DNA of 61,551 bases from Solimicrobium sp. (GCA_021155915.1 JAJNBE010000030.1:1-61551); one strand, 5' to 3'. Shown: positions 1 through 11,353, counted from the stretch's first letter. Program-made: numbers and translations. Notes: generated by a model not told the origin, from the sequence alone.

Positions 1-225
1 TATGAAAAACTGTTTTGTGTCTTTTGCTTTTGTTACTGCTCGGGGCTCAGTAGCCTGTTGAACTAGGATCAGCAGCGGCAAAAACAACTGACCGGGCCAT
101 ATTGCGACGGATTTTTGGTCAATATTTCGTATAAATACTTCAAATTTGGCAAGATTTGCCTTTGTTCAGCTATTTTTTGCTCTCTGTAGGTAAGATAGGT
201 TCCTAGTTAAGGCTATTCCGAGATC

Positions 226-362
226 GAGAAACCCCTGCATCACTCATTGCGCGAGCCCACACGGCGTTGCGCCGTGCTTGCAACCCTCAGGTATCTAGTA
301 CATGAGGGTTTCTGTGCTCCATGCGCCTTGTCTTGGGCACGCTCCCTACGGGTATACAGCGC
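226..362 (+). repeat. Degenerate copy of palindromic repeat family A
   Basis: This stretch matches the roughly 140-bp element found intact at 17880-18022, 21808-21958, 40811-40948 and 50922-51059. The order of recognisable blocks is the same: a GAGAAACCCCTGCA-like left end, then GCGCGAGCC, CGGCGTTGCGC, TGCGCCTTGTCTT. Both termini have decayed. A 64-codon open frame starting inside it is not believed to be a gene. Confidence 0.7.
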
Positions 363-492
363 GCTTATCGAACGAAATTTTACTTAAACTCCAGAAAGAA
401 TCCAAACTGCCTATAAATTTGCCAGGCAGTTTATCAGGAGTTGTTGATTTTTCAAATAGCGATATTAAATTTCATAATATGAAAAATCACCC

Positions 493-981
493 TTAATCGT
501 GCGCATCGGCATAGGGGTTAGACAAAGCGTACTTATCAAAATTCTTGAAATCGTCAAACTTGAGATTGGGTATGGAGCAGATAAAGCTCTCTTCTTGATA
601 GCTGCAAACAATTATCTTGAAAACTTTCATTTCATTCTTAAGTTGTCTTAACTCAAATATCGCTATATCGTTGATTCGAGAGCGTTGATAAGGCGAATAA
701 CTAACACCGATTCGTCTGCATCCAGGATCTATTTCGAGCCCATCCTTAACTTGAAAAGCAATAAATTCGGCTTCTGCTAAATATGTATCTTTATTAATTA
801 TTTGGCCATATCTTATATCAGGGGCGGTATCATTTATCATAAATGACCATATTTTATGCATAAACATATCAAGAGGTTCAAGCAGCGTTTGGTTATTAGT
901 TTCGATAGGGGGTATTGGTGATTTAATATTATTTTGGACCAATGATTGAAATAGCGAGGATTTAGATGTTGTGAGCTGCAT
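493..981 (-). CDS. Hypothetical protein, accessory
   Basis: A 162-residue protein of unknown function. It is acidic to neutral, with no signal peptide, no membrane segment and no motif that I recognise. The ATG is preceded by AAAGG at a good distance, so the start looks right. A near-palindrome of the accessory-gene type (TGGGGTTTTCCACA, 1056-1069) lies 74 bp upstream, which groups it with the candidate effector genes elsewhere in the window. It stands alone, convergent with nothing obvious and 160 bp from ldhA on the same strand. Function cannot be assigned; a host-directed role is only an inference from the shared upstream site. Confidence 0.6.
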   Translation of the reverse strand: MQLTTSKSSLFQSLVQNNIKSPIPPIETNNQTLLEPLDMFMHKIWSFMINDTAPDIRYGQIINKDTYLAEAEFIAFQVKDGLEIDPGCRRIGVSYSPYQRSRINDIAIFELRQLKNEMKVFKIIVCSYQEESFICSIPNLKFDDFKNFDKYALSNPYADAHD

Positions 982-1055
982 TTGAAAACCTTTGTAGAAA
1001 CCTGATGAATAAAATTAAAATCATCATCATCCTATTTTTTCGATAAAAGATAAAT

Positions 1056-1069
1056 TGGGGTTTTCCACA
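1056..1069 (-). promoter_or_regulatory. GG-WWWW-CC palindrome upstream of 493-981
   Basis: TGGGGTTTTCCACA differs at one position from the TGTGG-N4-CCACA form seen at 3763, 4371 and 26815. It lies 74 bp before the start of the 162-residue gene. A role as operator or activator site is inferred from recurrence. Confidence 0.5.
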
Positions 1070-1147
1070 AGTGAGCTCTTTGCACCACCGTATTCGGCTC
1101 GAAAAATAGGCTAGCCGCAGGGGTCTTCAACTTTAATTATCCCTAAT

Positions 1148-2134
1148 TCATATCGTGAAAATATCGTTAGCACCACATTCAAAAGCGGTGATGTTATTCA
1201 GAGTTACGGTGGCAATATTGCTCAACGCTTCGTTAGTAAGAAAAGCCTGATGACCGGTAATGATGACATTTGGAAATGTCTGGAGCCGTGTAAACACATC
1301 ATCCTGAATGATGTTGTTCGAAAGGTCTTGAAAAAATAAGTGCTCTTCTTCCTCATATACGTCAATACCCAAATAACCGATTTTTCCCGCTTTTAAGGCT
1401 TGAATAGCGGCCCTGGTATCGATCAATGCACCTCTGCTAGTGTTGATAATCATCACTCCCGTTTTCATGTGTGCCAGCATTTTTTCCTCAATCATGTGGC
1501 GTGATTCCTTATTCAACGGACAGTGCAGGCTAATAATATCGGCTTGAAGACAAAGTTCATTCAGCGTCACATATCGCACACCGAGCTTAACGCAGGCTTT
1601 GCTGGGAATAGGATCAACAGCTAATAAATTACAGCCGAAACCGTGCATGATTCTGGCAAAGACGGTGCCAATTTTCCCTGTACCTATAATGCCAACGGTT
1701 TTACCGTGTAAATCAAAGCCCAATAAGTTCGTGAGAAGAAAATTGTGTTCCCGGATTAAATTATACGCACGGTGAATCTTTCGGTTTAGCGTCAAAATCA
1801 ATCCCACGGCAAATTCTGCTACTGCAAAAGGTGAATATGCGGGGACACGGGCGACGGTTATACCTAATTTGTTCGCAGCTGGAAGATCCACGTGGTTAAA
1901 GCCTGCTGACCGTAGTGCAACCAGGCAAATTCCATTTTTTGCAAGTATCTCCAGCACCGGAGCTGATAAATTATCGCTGACAAAGCAGCTTACTGCTGTG
2001 AACCCCTTCGTTAATATGGCAGTTTGCTCGTCGAGCGTAGTTTCGAAAAAAATCAACTCATGTTGGCATAATTGATTAGCCTCCGTTAAAAACGGCTTTT
2101 CGAAATTTTTGGTACTGAATACGGCAACTTTCAT
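1148..2134 (-). CDS. ldhA: D-lactate dehydrogenase (NAD-dependent, 2-hydroxyacid family)
   Basis: Reduces pyruvate to D-lactate with NADH in the cytosol, regenerating NAD+ in fermentation. The protein (328 residues, like E. coli LdhA at 329) shows the catalytic Arg in ALRSAGF, the Rossmann motif GIIGTGKIG, the segment HCPLNKESRH, NTSRGALID, and the C-terminal TGHQAFLT with the active-site His. The start chosen is the ATG at 2134, giving MKVAVFSTKNF, which matches the family N-terminus and has AAGAAGG just upstream. A longer in-frame extension to 2245 exists but does not resemble the family. It is a single gene among accessory genes with no operon partner. A retained fermentative enzyme fits a low-oxygen or host-restricted life (inference). 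Confidence 0.93.
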   Translation of the reverse strand: MKVAVFSTKNFEKPFLTEANQLCQHELIFFETTLDEQTAILTKGFTAVSCFVSDNLSAPVLEILAKNGICLVALRSAGFNHVDLPAANKLGITVARVPAYSPFAVAEFAVGLILTLNRKIHRAYNLIREHNFLLTNLLGFDLHGKTVGIIGTGKIGTVFARIMHGFGCNLLAVDPIPSKACVKLGVRYVTLNELCLQADIISLHCPLNKESRHMIEEKMLAHMKTGVMIINTSRGALIDTRAAIQALKAGKIGYLGIDVYEEEEHLFFQDLSNNIIQDDVFTRLQTFPNVIITGHQAFLTNEALSNIATVTLNNITAFECGANDIFTI

Positions 2135-2909
2135 ATGGGTAACCTTCTTAGGTATTAATTTTGTCTCTTTATGGCGTCGTTCAGCGTGGATCCCGGCAAG
2201 AATATCGAATGACGGTTGTTGTGCTAGATCGCAATCCGTTTTCATCTTATTACTGCGTAAAGATTAACACGCCTGATTTACGGAGGTTGGTAGTAGGAAT
2301 GTTCTGTCATGGTGCGAGTTGGCCACCAAAATTACAGTGGGCAAACTCCACTCCCTCTTCCCGAGTTAAGAGCAAGCGGCAGCGGAAAGTATTCTTTTAT
2401 GGTCGGTAAAAGGTGAGTATACGGACGTATTCTTAACGTTACCTTCGCATTCTCTTGGCACTTTCGCTCGGATGTCACTAGCCGGGACAATGGCTGAGTT
2501 GACGAAGCTGTTTACCGATAAGGTCTGTCAACTTACGAGTTTGGTTAGCCTGCCTTGAAAATTCCTCGTGACTTATATCCCATGAGGCATATCTTATTCA
2601 TGTTGAGATAACCGCATACCTTATATTATCTTCCAATGGGAAAGTTACCTTCCTAAACTTCCCGTAACGTCTGCAGTGCGGTAGTCAAGAGTTTAATGGC
2701 ATTTGCCAGCGTAGGAGTTTCAATCGTACTCAATAAATGCCACTCTATTGATTTGATGCAAGGAGGCGAACTAATCCCGCCCAATAGGCATGCGATTTCC
2801 ATCTTGCCTGTAGACTGCAGCCGGGGTCCGCTTGAATTAGTTGCGCACACGGTAACCTCATCGGCCCCGAACCTGCCTGCGCAGCCCTTTATGTCCTTAT
2901 ATTGATCAA
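2135..2909. other. Intergenic stretch without a supported gene
   Basis: About 770 bp with only short, overlapping open frames on both strands (for example 2653-2850 minus and 2696-2905 plus). None has a convincing ribosome binding site or a recognisable family. It may be decayed coding sequence; I see no repeat copy here. Confidence 0.5.
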
Positions 2910-3638
2910 TTATCGTCCTACATAAAAGCCCTTTTCATCAAATGTCATGCTGAAAGAACATATATTTTCATTGGGGATTTTAAAACCATCTAAACTCAAG
3001 TCGGTTAGATCTGTACCATGATTCCAGAAATCCTCAATAGCGACCGGATTATGTTTCTGCAAAGTTATTAAAAAATCCTCAGCAGACATTAACTCTTTAG
3101 TCTGGATGCCATCATACCCAACAACAGCCCCACGTTTTACAGCGATGTAATTTTGATCATCACCAAGAATTCTAATTTCCGAATTCGCGTATTTGATATC
3201 TAACTCCATAAAAATGTTTTTTAATGTGGGACTATCAAGCGCAATATTAAATTCATTTATTACATCAGCCACTTCTTTTGCTTTTTCCGCACCTAAGAAA
3301 TACATAAAATTAAGAGTGCTATCGCCATTGGAATCGCTTACTTTCATACTCTGAATTGCCTCGGTAACTTTAGAGCATTCTGCAAGGCGGTTTTCACGAG
3401 CAAAAAAAGCGATCACAGGCAAGATACCACCCAGAATAGTTACACACCAAAACGCGCATGTCAGATATCCCACCCAAGAATCGTCTCCTAAAGTTAATTT
3501 TTCGAAGGGAGTGTAGAGCGGTCCAGTAATTTTTTGGGATATCGGTTTGGTAACTTCGCACTCGGGCTTACGCCTATTCTCAAGGGAGGAAGAATAAAGT
3601 GCTTTGTATTGCTCGGGGGTAATATTATTTATGATCAT
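2910..3638 (-). CDS. Hypothetical membrane-anchored accessory protein, paralogue of 48414-49739
   Basis: A 242-residue protein of unknown function. The ATG is preceded by AGGAAAA. The N-terminal 50 residues look flexible, then FEKLTLGDDSWVG leads into a hydrophobic segment (about residues 58-80, FWCVTILGGILPVIAFF) followed by RENRLAECSKVTEAI. Later comes a short ILGDDQNYIAVKRGA block. The same three landmarks, in the same order, occur in the 441-residue protein encoded at 48414-49739, so the two are diverged paralogues. This one lacks the pentapeptide-repeat tail and ends in a few L-x-L-x turns (LTDLSLDGF). A perfect TGTGGTTAACCACA palindrome lies 124 bp upstream. Candidate effector by context only. 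Confidence 0.7.
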   Translation of the reverse strand: MIINNITPEQYKALYSSSLENRRKPECEVTKPISQKITGPLYTPFEKLTLGDDSWVGYLTCAFWCVTILGGILPVIAFFARENRLAECSKVTEAIQSMKVSDSNGDSTLNFMYFLGAEKAKEVADVINEFNIALDSPTLKNIFMELDIKYANSEIRILGDDQNYIAVKRGAVVGYDGIQTKELMSAEDFLITLQKHNPVAIEDFWNHGTDLTDLSLDGFKIPNENICSFSMTFDEKGFYVGR

Positions 3639-3762
3639 TGAATTTTCCTAGACGGTGGTCTTGTTCTTTTATTGGATAGAAAAATACCCGATCAAAGAAC
3701 CTTTGATCTTTATTAAACTTCTGCTCTTGATTAAGTATATTGAATAGATCGAAGAAAAACAT

Positions 3763-3776
3763 TGTGGTTAACCACA
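3763..3776 (-). promoter_or_regulatory. Perfect 14-bp palindrome TGTGGTTAACCACA
   Basis: A perfect inverted repeat 124 bp before the start of 2910-3638. It has the same TGTGG-N4-CCACA frame as the sites at 4371 and 26815, which precede other accessory genes at similar distances (120 and 114 bp). It is probably a binding site for a dimeric regulator. Confidence 0.65.
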
Positions 3777-4370
3777 TAAGAGAAAACTCAATAAGAATTC
3801 TTTATGAAAATTTCGGCATTGATATAAGCGTTTTTGATCGACTGGTGAGCTGGGTTAACTGCTTAGTAACCTCATCCAAAAGAAAGAGGCTCTTTTCATG
3901 TTTGAGAGAACGGCATAGTTTTTTATCCCAGATAAGACAACATCAGCCCGATGGAGTTCCTCAGGTGCCTAGCCACGTTATAGTTGGATAACTCTGCGAA
4001 GCAATACGTCCGCCGTTCTCAGCAATTTCTTCTGCCCGTGACTTTTTCTAAAGGGCTAATTTTTTCGGCATAACTTGTAGTCTGCAGATGAGAGCTATGT
4101 TGTAGTAATTTTGCTTTTGCGGAAACCGTGACGGTCTATACGAATAACTCTGGGAGATCTCAGCTAGTCTCTCGAAGACTGCTATTTCAACATGAATTAC
4201 TGTGCAGCAACTGCTGAAAAGCTTAAGCAACTTGGTTAACGCAGTCTCGGCCATTGCCGCCAGATTGACCGATAACATACTGAGCACATTAATCGATGCC
4301 TTTTCGCTTTTTAACTGACAGGGTTTTTGCTTCTAGAAAAGGGTATTTGATAATAAAAAAAGTTATGTAT
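3777..4370. other. Intergenic stretch between two divergent accessory genes
   Basis: Roughly 600 bp separating two palindromic sites. Short frames at 3740-3991 (plus) and 4048-4287 (minus) have no ribosome binding site and no family resemblance. I see no gene, repeat element or RNA here. Confidence 0.5.
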
Positions 4371-4387
4371 TGTGGATATCCACAATA
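4368..4387 (+). promoter_or_regulatory. Perfect 20-bp palindrome with TGTGGATATCCACA core
   Basis: TATTGTGGATATCCACAATA is a perfect 20-bp palindrome. Its 14-bp core (4371-4384) lies 120 bp upstream of the ATG at 4505. It is the longest and cleanest example of the site shared by the accessory genes. Confidence 0.7.
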
Positions 4388-4504
4388 ACAACTTTCCTAA
4401 TAGGTCACTAATATTACCCTAAGAAAGACAATTCCCACCCTTGATCTCTACTTCCTATTGATAAGAGTAAGGTTTGAATTAATGTCAATTACCGGGAGTC
4501 CAAA

Positions 4505-5818
4505 ATGACCATGATATCTCAGAACCGCGCGCAAATTATTCTAGACCAACTCGCCTCCCCTATAGCTAGCAGGGAGGAGGCGAAGGCTGAGGCAACTAAA
4601 ACTTCTCTTTTTCAAAATATATGTGCCTTCTTCTCACCCTCATATAGAACGTATCTTGAATCTAGAAAAGAAAACATAGAGAAATTTGTGGATACGGCTT
4701 TGGATATTCAAGAGAATTTTCATCTTGATACATCTAAAAAAGAAACCATAGCGAAATTTGTGAATACTGTTTTTGATATCAAAGAGAATTTTAATCTGAA
4801 CATTACACAAACATTAACGAATCCAATAAACGAGCGTACTTTGAACAAAGAATTGTCGGCGATAATTGACACCTACGTCGGGAATTTACCCGATGTAAAC
4901 GAGTCAAATATGTGCTTTGGTTTCAATTCCGAGAGTAAATGCATTGTCTTAAAATTAATGGATGGGGAGCGGAGTAAAGAAATAGAAGTCCTTAATTTTA
5001 AAGATGTAGGAAGAATGTATGATGGAAAAATATTAGAAAATATGCCTGAGTATTGGTACGACTATTTAAAGCCACCGAATCTAAACCCAATAGTAGAAAT
5101 TTTAAAAAAAGAGGGTGTTTTTGAAAACAGCACCGGTCAGTTTAAAAAGGATGCTATGCGGGTGGGAATTAATAAGTTCTCTGTTAACGTTCCGAAGGGT
5201 GCAGAAGTTCTGCCACCCGCAATAGAGTCCACAAACGATAATAACTCAGACATTGCAGAAAAAATACTAAACGGTGCAGGTAAGGAAGGTATTTCGGATG
5301 TTAATACTAAAGAAGACTACCAAAAAGTTAACTTTTATTTAAATGAGTTAGCTCAGATAGACCGAAATTTCACCGAACTCCAAATAGTTACTTTTTTTAA
5401 ACTATTTGGACAAGATACTATACCTGGGAGAGGCGGAATTCCAGGAAATCTCATGGATGTCCTGCCGAGTGCCCTTGGTGGAGTAGACTGCACCATACAA
5501 ACAGTTGAAGGAAAGCTGTTACTGTCTTCTAAAATGCTTATGAGTATGGCTATTGAAAATGACAGGGGAAACAAAGTTAACGTCGGTGAGTATAGTTGGA
5601 ATTCGAGCTTTTTAATCGCTGAAGATGGATCGGTGACTAAAGTAACTTGCAAGGCAAGCGAGCCACATGTCTATAATGCATCTCATTTAGATGCGAAGCA
5701 ACTATTCGCCATAGAAAGTCTTAAAAAGAACAATGAGAGATTGGCAGCAGTTTATGAAGAGTTTTCTTGTAAGGGAATTAATGACAGAGTATCCGAACAA
5801 ACTGTTGAAGTAACCTGA
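4505..5818 (+). CDS. Hypothetical accessory protein with a duplicated N-terminal segment
   Basis: A 437-residue protein of unknown function. Near the N-terminus is an internal duplication: IEKFVDTALDIQENFHLD (about residues 59-76) is followed 26 residues on by IAKFVNTVFDIKENFNLN (about 85-102). The first 50 residues are polar, apart from a short FQNICAFFSPSY stretch. The rest is mixed alpha/beta with no motif I know. A terminator follows at 5861-5921 and the 20-bp palindrome lies upstream, so the gene is a single transcription unit. The start ATG follows GGGAGTCCAAA, a usable ribosome binding site. A host-directed role is inferred only from neighbourhood and upstream site. Confidence 0.75.
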   Translation: MTMISQNRAQIILDQLASPIASREEAKAEATKTSLFQNICAFFSPSYRTYLESRKENIEKFVDTALDIQENFHLDTSKKETIAKFVNTVFDIKENFNLNITQTLTNPINERTLNKELSAIIDTYVGNLPDVNESNMCFGFNSESKCIVLKLMDGERSKEIEVLNFKDVGRMYDGKILENMPEYWYDYLKPPNLNPIVEILKKEGVFENSTGQFKKDAMRVGINKFSVNVPKGAEVLPPAIESTNDNNSDIAEKILNGAGKEGISDVNTKEDYQKVNFYLNELAQIDRNFTELQIVTFFKLFGQDTIPGRGGIPGNLMDVLPSALGGVDCTIQTVEGKLLLSSKMLMSMAIENDRGNKVNVGEYSWNSSFLIAEDGSVTKVTCKASEPHVYNASHLDAKQLFAIESLKKNNERLAAVYEEFSCKGINDRVSEQTVEVT

Positions 5819-5860
5819 AAAGCGGAAAAGGATGTGGCTCGAAGTAATAGATAAAAAGGC

Positions 5861-5921
5861 TCAGGTCTGACATTCACTTTTCTTATCGAAATATATGAAT
5901 GCCAGACCTGAATTTTTTTAT
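5861..5921 (+). terminator. Strong rho-independent terminator
   Basis: TCAGGTCTGACATTCA pairs with TGAATGCCAGACCTGA as a 16-bp stem with one G-U pair, followed at once by a run of seven T. It lies 40 bp after the stop codon of the 437-residue gene. Confidence 0.85.
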
Positions 5922-6089
5922 CCGTTTTTTCCTTTGCCTCTTTTGTATCCGAGCAAATAAATTATGCCTTACCTGACATTTATCGAGTACGTCCAGCTAT
6001 CACTGAAATGATAGGTTAAAATAGCTGATACTCATTTTTTAACGTCTGCCAAGAAAAAACTAAGAGCAGTTTGTCACCAGATTGTCAAT

Positions 6090-7100
6090 GTGAATTCAAT
6101 TAGCTACAAGCCCCGCACCATCAGTGTCGCTCCCATGATGGATTGGACAGATCGACACTGTCGTTATTTTCACCGCCAATTAACCAAACATACCTGGTTG
6201 TATACCGAAATGGTTACGACAGGTGCACTGTTATATGGCGATGTGGCTCGGCATTTGGATTTCAATCAAACGGAGCATCCGCTTGCTTTGCAGTTAGGTG
6301 GAAGTGAGCCGGGAGATTTGGCTAAGTGCGCTAAATTAGGTGAGCAGTGGGGCTATGACGAGATAAATTTAAATTGTGGTTGCCCCTCGGAACGCGTTCA
6401 ACGGGGTGCATTTGGCGCCTGCTTAATGGCTGAACCCCGTTTGGTGGCAGATTGTGTGAAAGCAATGCGTGATACGGTGTCTATCGACATTACCGTAAAG
6501 CACAGAATTGGTATTAATGAATCTGAATCCTACGAGTTCATGCGTGACTTTGTAGGCGAAATTGCTGATGCAGGTTGTAGAACTTTTATTGTGCATGCGC
6601 GTAATGCGATTTTGCAAGGATTGAGCCCAAAAGAAAATCGTGAAATTCCGCCGCTCAATTATGACTATGCCTATCAATTAAAACGTGAGTTTCCTTCACT
6701 TGAGATTATTGTAAATGGTGGAATAAAAAATTATGCTGAAATCAATCATCACTTGCAGCATGTTGATGGCGTTATGCTAGGGCGTGAGGCCTATCATAAT
6801 CCTTATTTAATGGCTGAATTCGACGCCCGATTTTACGGGGATAATAAGACGATAGTGACACGTCATGACGTGTTAAAAGCCATGCTTCCGTATGTGCAGT
6901 TGCAACTAGATTCACATGCGCAGTATGGGTTAAAGTTAAATAGTATTACGCGACACATGTTGGGATTAATGTCAGGCCTGGCTGGCGCACGTGCGTTTCG
7001 GCAGATGTTGTCTGACTCAAAAAAATTGGCATCGGGCCGTGCGGAATTGTTATTAGAAGCGGCAGCATTGGTGAGGGCACAAGATTTGGAGTTGTTATAA
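6090..7100 (+). CDS. dusA: tRNA-dihydrouridine(20/20a) synthase
   Basis: Flavoprotein that reduces uridines 20 and 20a in the tRNA D-loop using NADPH. The N-terminal APMMDWTDRHCRYFHR and YTEMVTTGAL are DusA-type. The TIM-barrel motif NLNCGCPSERVQRGAFGACLM contains the catalytic Cys (in FGACLM), and VKHRIGI, FIVHARNA, LSPKENREIPPL and VNGGIK follow as in E. coli DusA. At 336 residues the length is normal. The start is a GTG at 6090; the next in-frame ATG would cut into the conserved FMN-binding strand. The ribosome binding site is weak. It is a single gene, convergent with the Smr gene. Confidence 0.93.
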   Translation: MNSISYKPRTISVAPMMDWTDRHCRYFHRQLTKHTWLYTEMVTTGALLYGDVARHLDFNQTEHPLALQLGGSEPGDLAKCAKLGEQWGYDEINLNCGCPSERVQRGAFGACLMAEPRLVADCVKAMRDTVSIDITVKHRIGINESESYEFMRDFVGEIADAGCRTFIVHARNAILQGLSPKENREIPPLNYDYAYQLKREFPSLEIIVNGGIKNYAEINHHLQHVDGVMLGREAYHNPYLMAEFDARFYGDNKTIVTRHDVLKAMLPYVQLQLDSHAQYGLKLNSITRHMLGLMSGLAGARAFRQMLSDSKKLASGRAELLLEAAALVRAQDLELL

Positions 7101-7159
7101 TGCTTTAATCAACCTTAGGCGGACTTAACTGGTTAACCGTTCCCCTTGATATCTACCCG

Positions 7160-7834
7160 CTATTTCGTCGCAATCAACAACACATGCAAAGCACCGTCCC
7201 CACCTTCGGCCGGTTGAGCCGGGCAAAAAGCCTGCACTAATTCCGATTGGCTAAGCCATGCGCGTACTTTTCCAGGTAATACAGCAGTTTGACGTGAATG
7301 AATTCCCTTGCCGTGTATGACACACACGCTGCGTAGTCTGGCTTGTCGTGATCTTCTCAAAAAATCTGCCAACGCGGTGCGTGCCTCCTCACCACGCATT
7401 CCATGCAGATCTAAATAAGCTTGTACTGGCCATTGACCCTTGCGCAATTTCATCAGTAAATCAGGGTTACTGCCATTGATGACATAGCTTAAATGGTGCT
7501 CTTGATTTTCCTTATCGGAATGCCATTGACTGGCATCGAATTCGTCGGACCACTGTTCTATTTCCATCATAGCAACTGCCATACTGGTAATTTCTTTTGA
7601 TTTTTCGGGGGTATTTTTCGTCGGAATTGGTGTGCGGGGATGTTGGTAGGTATCACTTGCTTTGATCGGCGTTACTTCACCGACCTTGACGCGAAAAATG
7701 TTGGCTTCTGCTTGCATTGCGTGTGCTTGCACCTGACGTTCGTGTTCAGCTTTTTTCTCTTGCTCCGCGCGCAATTTTAATTGATCTCTTAAGCTTTTCA
7801 ACTCGTTTAAATCTTTTATTGATGCGCGCTTCAT
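7160..7834 (-). CDS. Smr-domain protein
   Basis: Contains a C-terminal Smr domain (about residues 140-222) with the signature LDLHGMRGEEA followed by VIHGKGIHS. This is the LDLHG plus HGKG pair found in stand-alone Smr proteins such as E. coli SmrB (YfcN), a ribosome-rescue endonuclease, and in related nucleases. The first 60 residues are charged and helical (ELKSLRDQLKLRAEQEKKAEHERQ), probably a coiled coil, and the middle is low in structure. It lies 13 bp downstream of trxB on the same strand, so the two are probably cotranscribed. Whether this copy cleaves RNA cannot be told from the sequence. Confidence 0.88.
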   Translation of the reverse strand: MKRASIKDLNELKSLRDQLKLRAEQEKKAEHERQVQAHAMQAEANIFRVKVGEVTPIKASDTYQHPRTPIPTKNTPEKSKEITSMAVAMMEIEQWSDEFDASQWHSDKENQEHHLSYVINGSNPDLLMKLRKGQWPVQAYLDLHGMRGEEARTALADFLRRSRQARLRSVCVIHGKGIHSRQTAVLPGKVRAWLSQSELVQAFCPAQPAEGGDGALHVLLIATK

Positions 7835-7847
7835 AGAGTAACGTCTC

Positions 7848-8825
<978 letters not shown>

Positions 8826-9004
8826 TCATTCAGAACACAATTCGATGGAATATACCGTGTTCGATCTCTTCCCCAGTCCGTCTGGCAGGAAGAGGGCGTA
8901 ATCCGCTCGCTACCGTTTGAATTACCTCGGATTTTAATAATCTGTGCTATGAGAAGAAAAAACTGGTTAAGATACTGGGTAAGATTATAAATTATATTTC
9001 CTCC

Positions 9005-11353
9005 TTGAACGTTCTTCTGAGACATATGAACAAAGCTGCCTACACCCGAGATCCCAATAAAAGTAAATCGCCCGGTAAACCTAGTCGGATGTTGACATTG
9101 TTAATGGAAGTGCGTTGGCTAATTCTTGTAGCGATAACGACCTTTTTGGCAATGATTCTATTTAGCTATTCTTCGCAGGACCCTGCGTGGTCGCAATCAA
9201 GTCAGGTCGATCATATTGCTAATTTTGGTGGTCGTTTTGGTGCGTGGTGTGCTGACTTGCTATTGTACGTCTTTGGCGAATCTGCCTGGTTTTGGGTTTT
9301 ACTGCTGGGAATCTATGTCATGCGTTCTTATTCTCAATTGGGAAATGCAGAGAATTGGGAATCTGAACAAGACGAAAATTCTTATTTAGGTTGGATTAGA
9401 GGCTTTGGGTTTGTTTGCATACTAGGCGGCAGCATGGGAATAGAATACTTGCGCATGTACTCGTATCTCTTTAATTTACCGCGAGCCCCTGGTGGGGTGA
9501 TAGGGGAATTAATTGGTAATGCAGCCTATGACAGTTTCGGCTTTACCGGAGCGACTTTTTTCTTGTTAACCTTAATTTGCATCGGTATTAGCGCTTTGTT
9601 TCACATTTCCTGGCTGACTTTGGCAGAAAATATCGGCATGAGCTTAGAGCTTGCGGGGGGGTGGGTCATAAAGAAATACGCGACTCGCCAAGACCGGCTC
9701 TTAGGCCAAGTCGCTGCCACTGCTCGGGAGGAGGTAGTGGTTCAGGAGCGTGCTAAACATGTGGAAGATCCGCCGTTGCGGATCGAGCAACCTGTAGTTA
9801 CCGTAACACAATCAACACGGGTTGAGAAAGAAAAGCAAGCGCCGTTATTTTCTGAGTTGGCAGACAGCTCTTTACCTCCGCTCGCTTTGTTGGATGAGGC
9901 TAAATTAGTTCAAGAAACGGTCAGCATAGAAACCCTAGAATTTACTAGTCGCTTAATTGAGAAAAAGCTCTCTGATTTTGGCGTTACGGTTAAGGTAGTA
10001 GCGGCATACCCCGGACCGGTAATTACGCGTTACGAAATAGAGCCGGCGACCGGCGTTAAGGGAAGTCAAATTGTGGGGTTGGCACGTGACTTGGCACGCT
10101 CTTTATCCATTATTTCTATACGTGTTGTGGAAACTATTCCGGGTAAAACAACCATGGGTTTGGAGTTGCCCAATCCTAAACGCCAAATTGTACGGCTTAC
10201 CGAAATTCTCAGTTCACAGTTATATAACGATAGCGCATCCGCGTTAACGATTGCATTGGGTAAAGATATTGCGGGTAATCCGGTAGTTGCCGATTTGGCG
10301 AAGATGCCGCATTTGCTCATTGCGGGAACAACGGGTTCCGGAAAATCAGTCGGGATTAATGCCACTTTATTATCGCTGCTCTATAAATCAGATCCAAAAT
10401 ATGTTCGGATGATTTTGATTGATCCAAAGATGCTGGAAATGTCCGTGTATGAAGGCATTCCACATTTATTGGCTCCGGTTGTTACCGATATGCGTCAGGC
10501 TGGTCATGCGCTGAATTGGGCGGTGAACGAAATGGAGCGCCGCTATCGACTAATGTCCAAACTAGGCGTGCGGAATTTGGCCGGCTATAACCATAAAATA
10601 CAGGAAGCAGCTAAGCAGGAGCAGCATATTCCCAATCCGTTCAGCTTAACGCCAGATGCGCCAGAACCGTTGGAAGAGTTACCCACTATTGTCATCATCA
10701 TCGACGAATTGGCTGACTTAATGATGGTCGTAGGTAAAAAAGTGGAAGAGCTAATTGCGCGTATTGCTCAAAAAGCTCGTGCTGCAGGCTTGCATTTAAT
10801 TTTGGCCACACAACGCCCTTCGGTGGACGTCATTACCGGTTTGATAAAAGCTAATATTCCAACGCGTATTGCGTTTCAGGTTAGCAGTAAAATCGATTCG
10901 CGTACCATCCTGGATCAAATGGGTGCAGAAGCATTGCTGGGTATGGGTGACATGTTGTATATGCCGCCCGGTACCGGTTTTCCGGTACGTGTGCATGGTG
11001 CATTTGTATCGGATGAAGAAGTCCATCGGGTGGTCGAATTTTTGAAGTCGCAAGGTGAGCCGAATTACATCGACGGTATTTTAGAAGGAGGTACGGCCGA
11101 AGAAGGTGGTGGACAGCTTTCGATAGATGGTGTGGGTGCGGCAGGTAACGAGGCCGATGATTTATACGATTCTGCAGTAGCTATCGTCCTAAAAAACCGC
11201 CGCGCTTCGATCTCGTTGGTGCAAAGAAATTTGCGGATTGGTTACAATCGCGCTGCGCGTTTGCTAGAGCAGATGGAGCAAAGTGGAATTGTATCAACTA
11301 TGCAAAGTAATGGTAATCGAGAAATTTTGGTACCAACGGCGACGGCTGAGTGA
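9005..11353 (+). CDS. ftsK: DNA translocase FtsK
   Basis: Septum-anchored hexameric ATPase that pumps chromosome termini and activates XerCD recombination at dif. The N-terminal 200 residues hold about four membrane segments (for example [17 protein letters not shown] and [11 protein letters not shown]). A short linker follows, then the motor domain with Walker A GTTGSGKS (about residue 440) and Walker [12 protein letters not shown] (about residue 563). The C-terminal winged-helix gamma domain ([22 protein letters not shown]) recognises KOPS. At 782 residues it is on the short side for the family because of the reduced linker. The start may be either of two ATGs seven codons apart; neither has a clear ribosome binding site. 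Confidence 0.95.
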   Translation: MNVLLRHMNKAAYTRDPNKSKSPGKPSRMLTLLMEVRWLILVAITTFLAMILFSYSSQDPAWSQSSQVDHIANFGGRFGAWCADLLLYVFGESAWFWVLLLGIYVMRSYSQLGNAENWESEQDENSYLGWIRGFGFVCILGGSMGIEYLRMYSYLFNLPRAPGGVIGELIGNAAYDSFGFTGATFFLLTLICIGISALFHISWLTLAENIGMSLELAGGWVIKKYATRQDRLLGQVAATAREEVVVQERAKHVEDPPLRIEQPVVTVTQSTRVEKEKQAPLFSELADSSLPPLALLDEAKLVQETVSIETLEFTSRLIEKKLSDFGVTVKVVAAYPGPVITRYEIEPATGVKGSQIVGLARDLARSLSIISIRVVETIPGKTTMGLELPNPKRQIVRLTEILSSQLYNDSASALTIALGKDIAGNPVVADLAKMPHLLIAGTTGSGKSVGINATLLSLLYKSDPKYVRMILIDPKMLEMSVYEGIPHLLAPVVTDMRQAGHALNWAVNEMERRYRLMSKLGVRNLAGYNHKIQEAAKQEQHIPNPFSLTPDAPEPLEELPTIVIIIDELADLMMVVGKKVEELIARIAQKARAAGLHLILATQRPSVDVITGLIKANIPTRIAFQVSSKIDSRTILDQMGAEALLGMGDMLYMPPGTGFPVRVHGAFVSDEEVHRVVEFLKSQGEPNYIDGILEGGTAEEGGGQLSIDGVGAAGNEADDLYDSAVAIVLKNRRASISLVQRNLRIGYNRAARLLEQMEQSGIVSTMQSNGNREILVPTATAE

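Noticed and set aside
302..496. Open frame of 64 codons on the plus strand
   Set aside because: It starts inside a degenerate family A repeat and overlaps the end of a better supported gene on the other strand.
2653..2905. Overlapping short frames on both strands
   Set aside because: Neither has a start signal or a recognisable protein; they may be remains of a gene but cannot be told apart from chance.
4048..4287. Minus-strand frame of 79 codons between two accessory genes
   Set aside because: No ribosome binding site, no family, and composition not clearly coding.
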